Shown here piece by piece: positions 63,805 to 64,000 of a DNA stretch of 64,000 bases (position 1 is the stretch's first letter; every line of letters starts with the position of its first letter). Where the stretch lies: contig NZ_BCRO01000020.1 in assembly GCF_001552635.1 (NCBI RefSeq), positions 1-64,000 of the forward strand, in the 5' to 3' direction. This DNA comes from Actinomadura hibisca NBRC 15177. GTDB lineage: Bacteria > Actinomycetota > Actinomycetes > Streptosporangiales > Streptosporangiaceae. The notes beneath the pieces were generated by a model that searched no databases, had not been told where the DNA came from, and saw nothing but the letters and a program-made list of their open reading frames with translations. A program made the translations under genes and the position numbers.

Positions 63805-64000
63805 CTGCGGATTCTATGGTCACCGTGCGTTAGCGGGCCGATGCTGTGGGGCGTTCTTCGGTATTTGCATTGCCGGACGGCCTGACGCCAGCAGCCAGGT
63901 CGGGAGCGCCGCGGCGGCGCCACCAGGCCCTCCGTCGCCGGATCCTCCCGCGTGGTCACCCGGGCGCGGGGCGGCGTAGCGGAGCTTTGGCAGTTCATTG

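Noticed and set aside
63690..63998. Plus- and minus-strand open frames at the right edge
   Set aside because: They overlap the TRIC gene in other frames or lack start signals and recognisable domains.

Overview
Origin. The window is high-GC DNA with many GTG starts and overlapping stop/start codons, typical of a filamentous actinomycete. The mreB-mreC-mreD-PBP2-rodA cluster, clpX/clpP1P2/tig, the receptor-like Ser/Thr kinase and the CBM2-FnIII-GH18 chitinase suggest Streptosporangiales, perhaps Actinomadura or a relative. That placement is inference; no database search was possible.

Layout. 0.2-9 kb (minus strand): a B12-type radical SAM protein, then the cell-elongation operon (rodA, PBP2, mreD, mreC, mreB) and ndk. 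9-19 kb: a polytopic membrane protein, a DUF4233 gene coupled to folC, a divergent folC-like Mur ligase, two related single-pass secreted proteins on either side of valS, and a membrane helix-hairpin-helix protein. 20-26 kb: a NarL-type two-component pair, clpX, clpP2-clpP1 and tig. 26-36 kb: a DMT transporter, a Ser/Thr kinase fused to a peptide-binding protein, tex, a second NarL-type pair, and a cupin/MarR pair with a perfect operator. 36-48 kb: a tautomerase, a chitinase with a GGAAAGTTTCC palindrome, an AbiEii-like nucleotidyltransferase with an unknown partner, a HAD gene broken by a small structured insertion element, an alanyl-tRNA synthetase behind an elaborate folded leader, and a TetR-SDR-ADH operon. 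48.2-53.5 kb: tRNA-Pro, tRNA-Gly, then a decayed segment bounded by a second copy of the tRNA-Gly 3' end, with a LAL regulator, a DUF4242 protein, three damaged genes and an IS remnant. 53.5-61.7 kb: less GC-rich accessory DNA with a 1312-residue secreted transglycosylase/SGNH protein and small secreted proteins of unknown role. 62-64 kb: a glycosyltransferase with a probable frameshift and a TRIC-type channel.

Most notable. (1) Two copies of a roughly 165-171 bp folded repeat, at 24.5 kb and 41.1 kb. One has a CTAG target duplication and exactly interrupts the HAD reading frame. The stems of the two copies differ by compensatory base-pair changes, so the structure appears to be under selection. 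(2) The leader of the alanyl-tRNA synthetase gene can form a 15-bp stem that buries the ribosome-binding site directly before the ATG, with further hairpins inside; it does not match the T-box consensus. (3) The tRNA-Gly-bounded remnant island. (4) The transglycosylase-golvesin-like-SGNH protein and its neighbours. Function calls rest on motifs read by eye; short hypothetical genes in the accessory region are uncertain.
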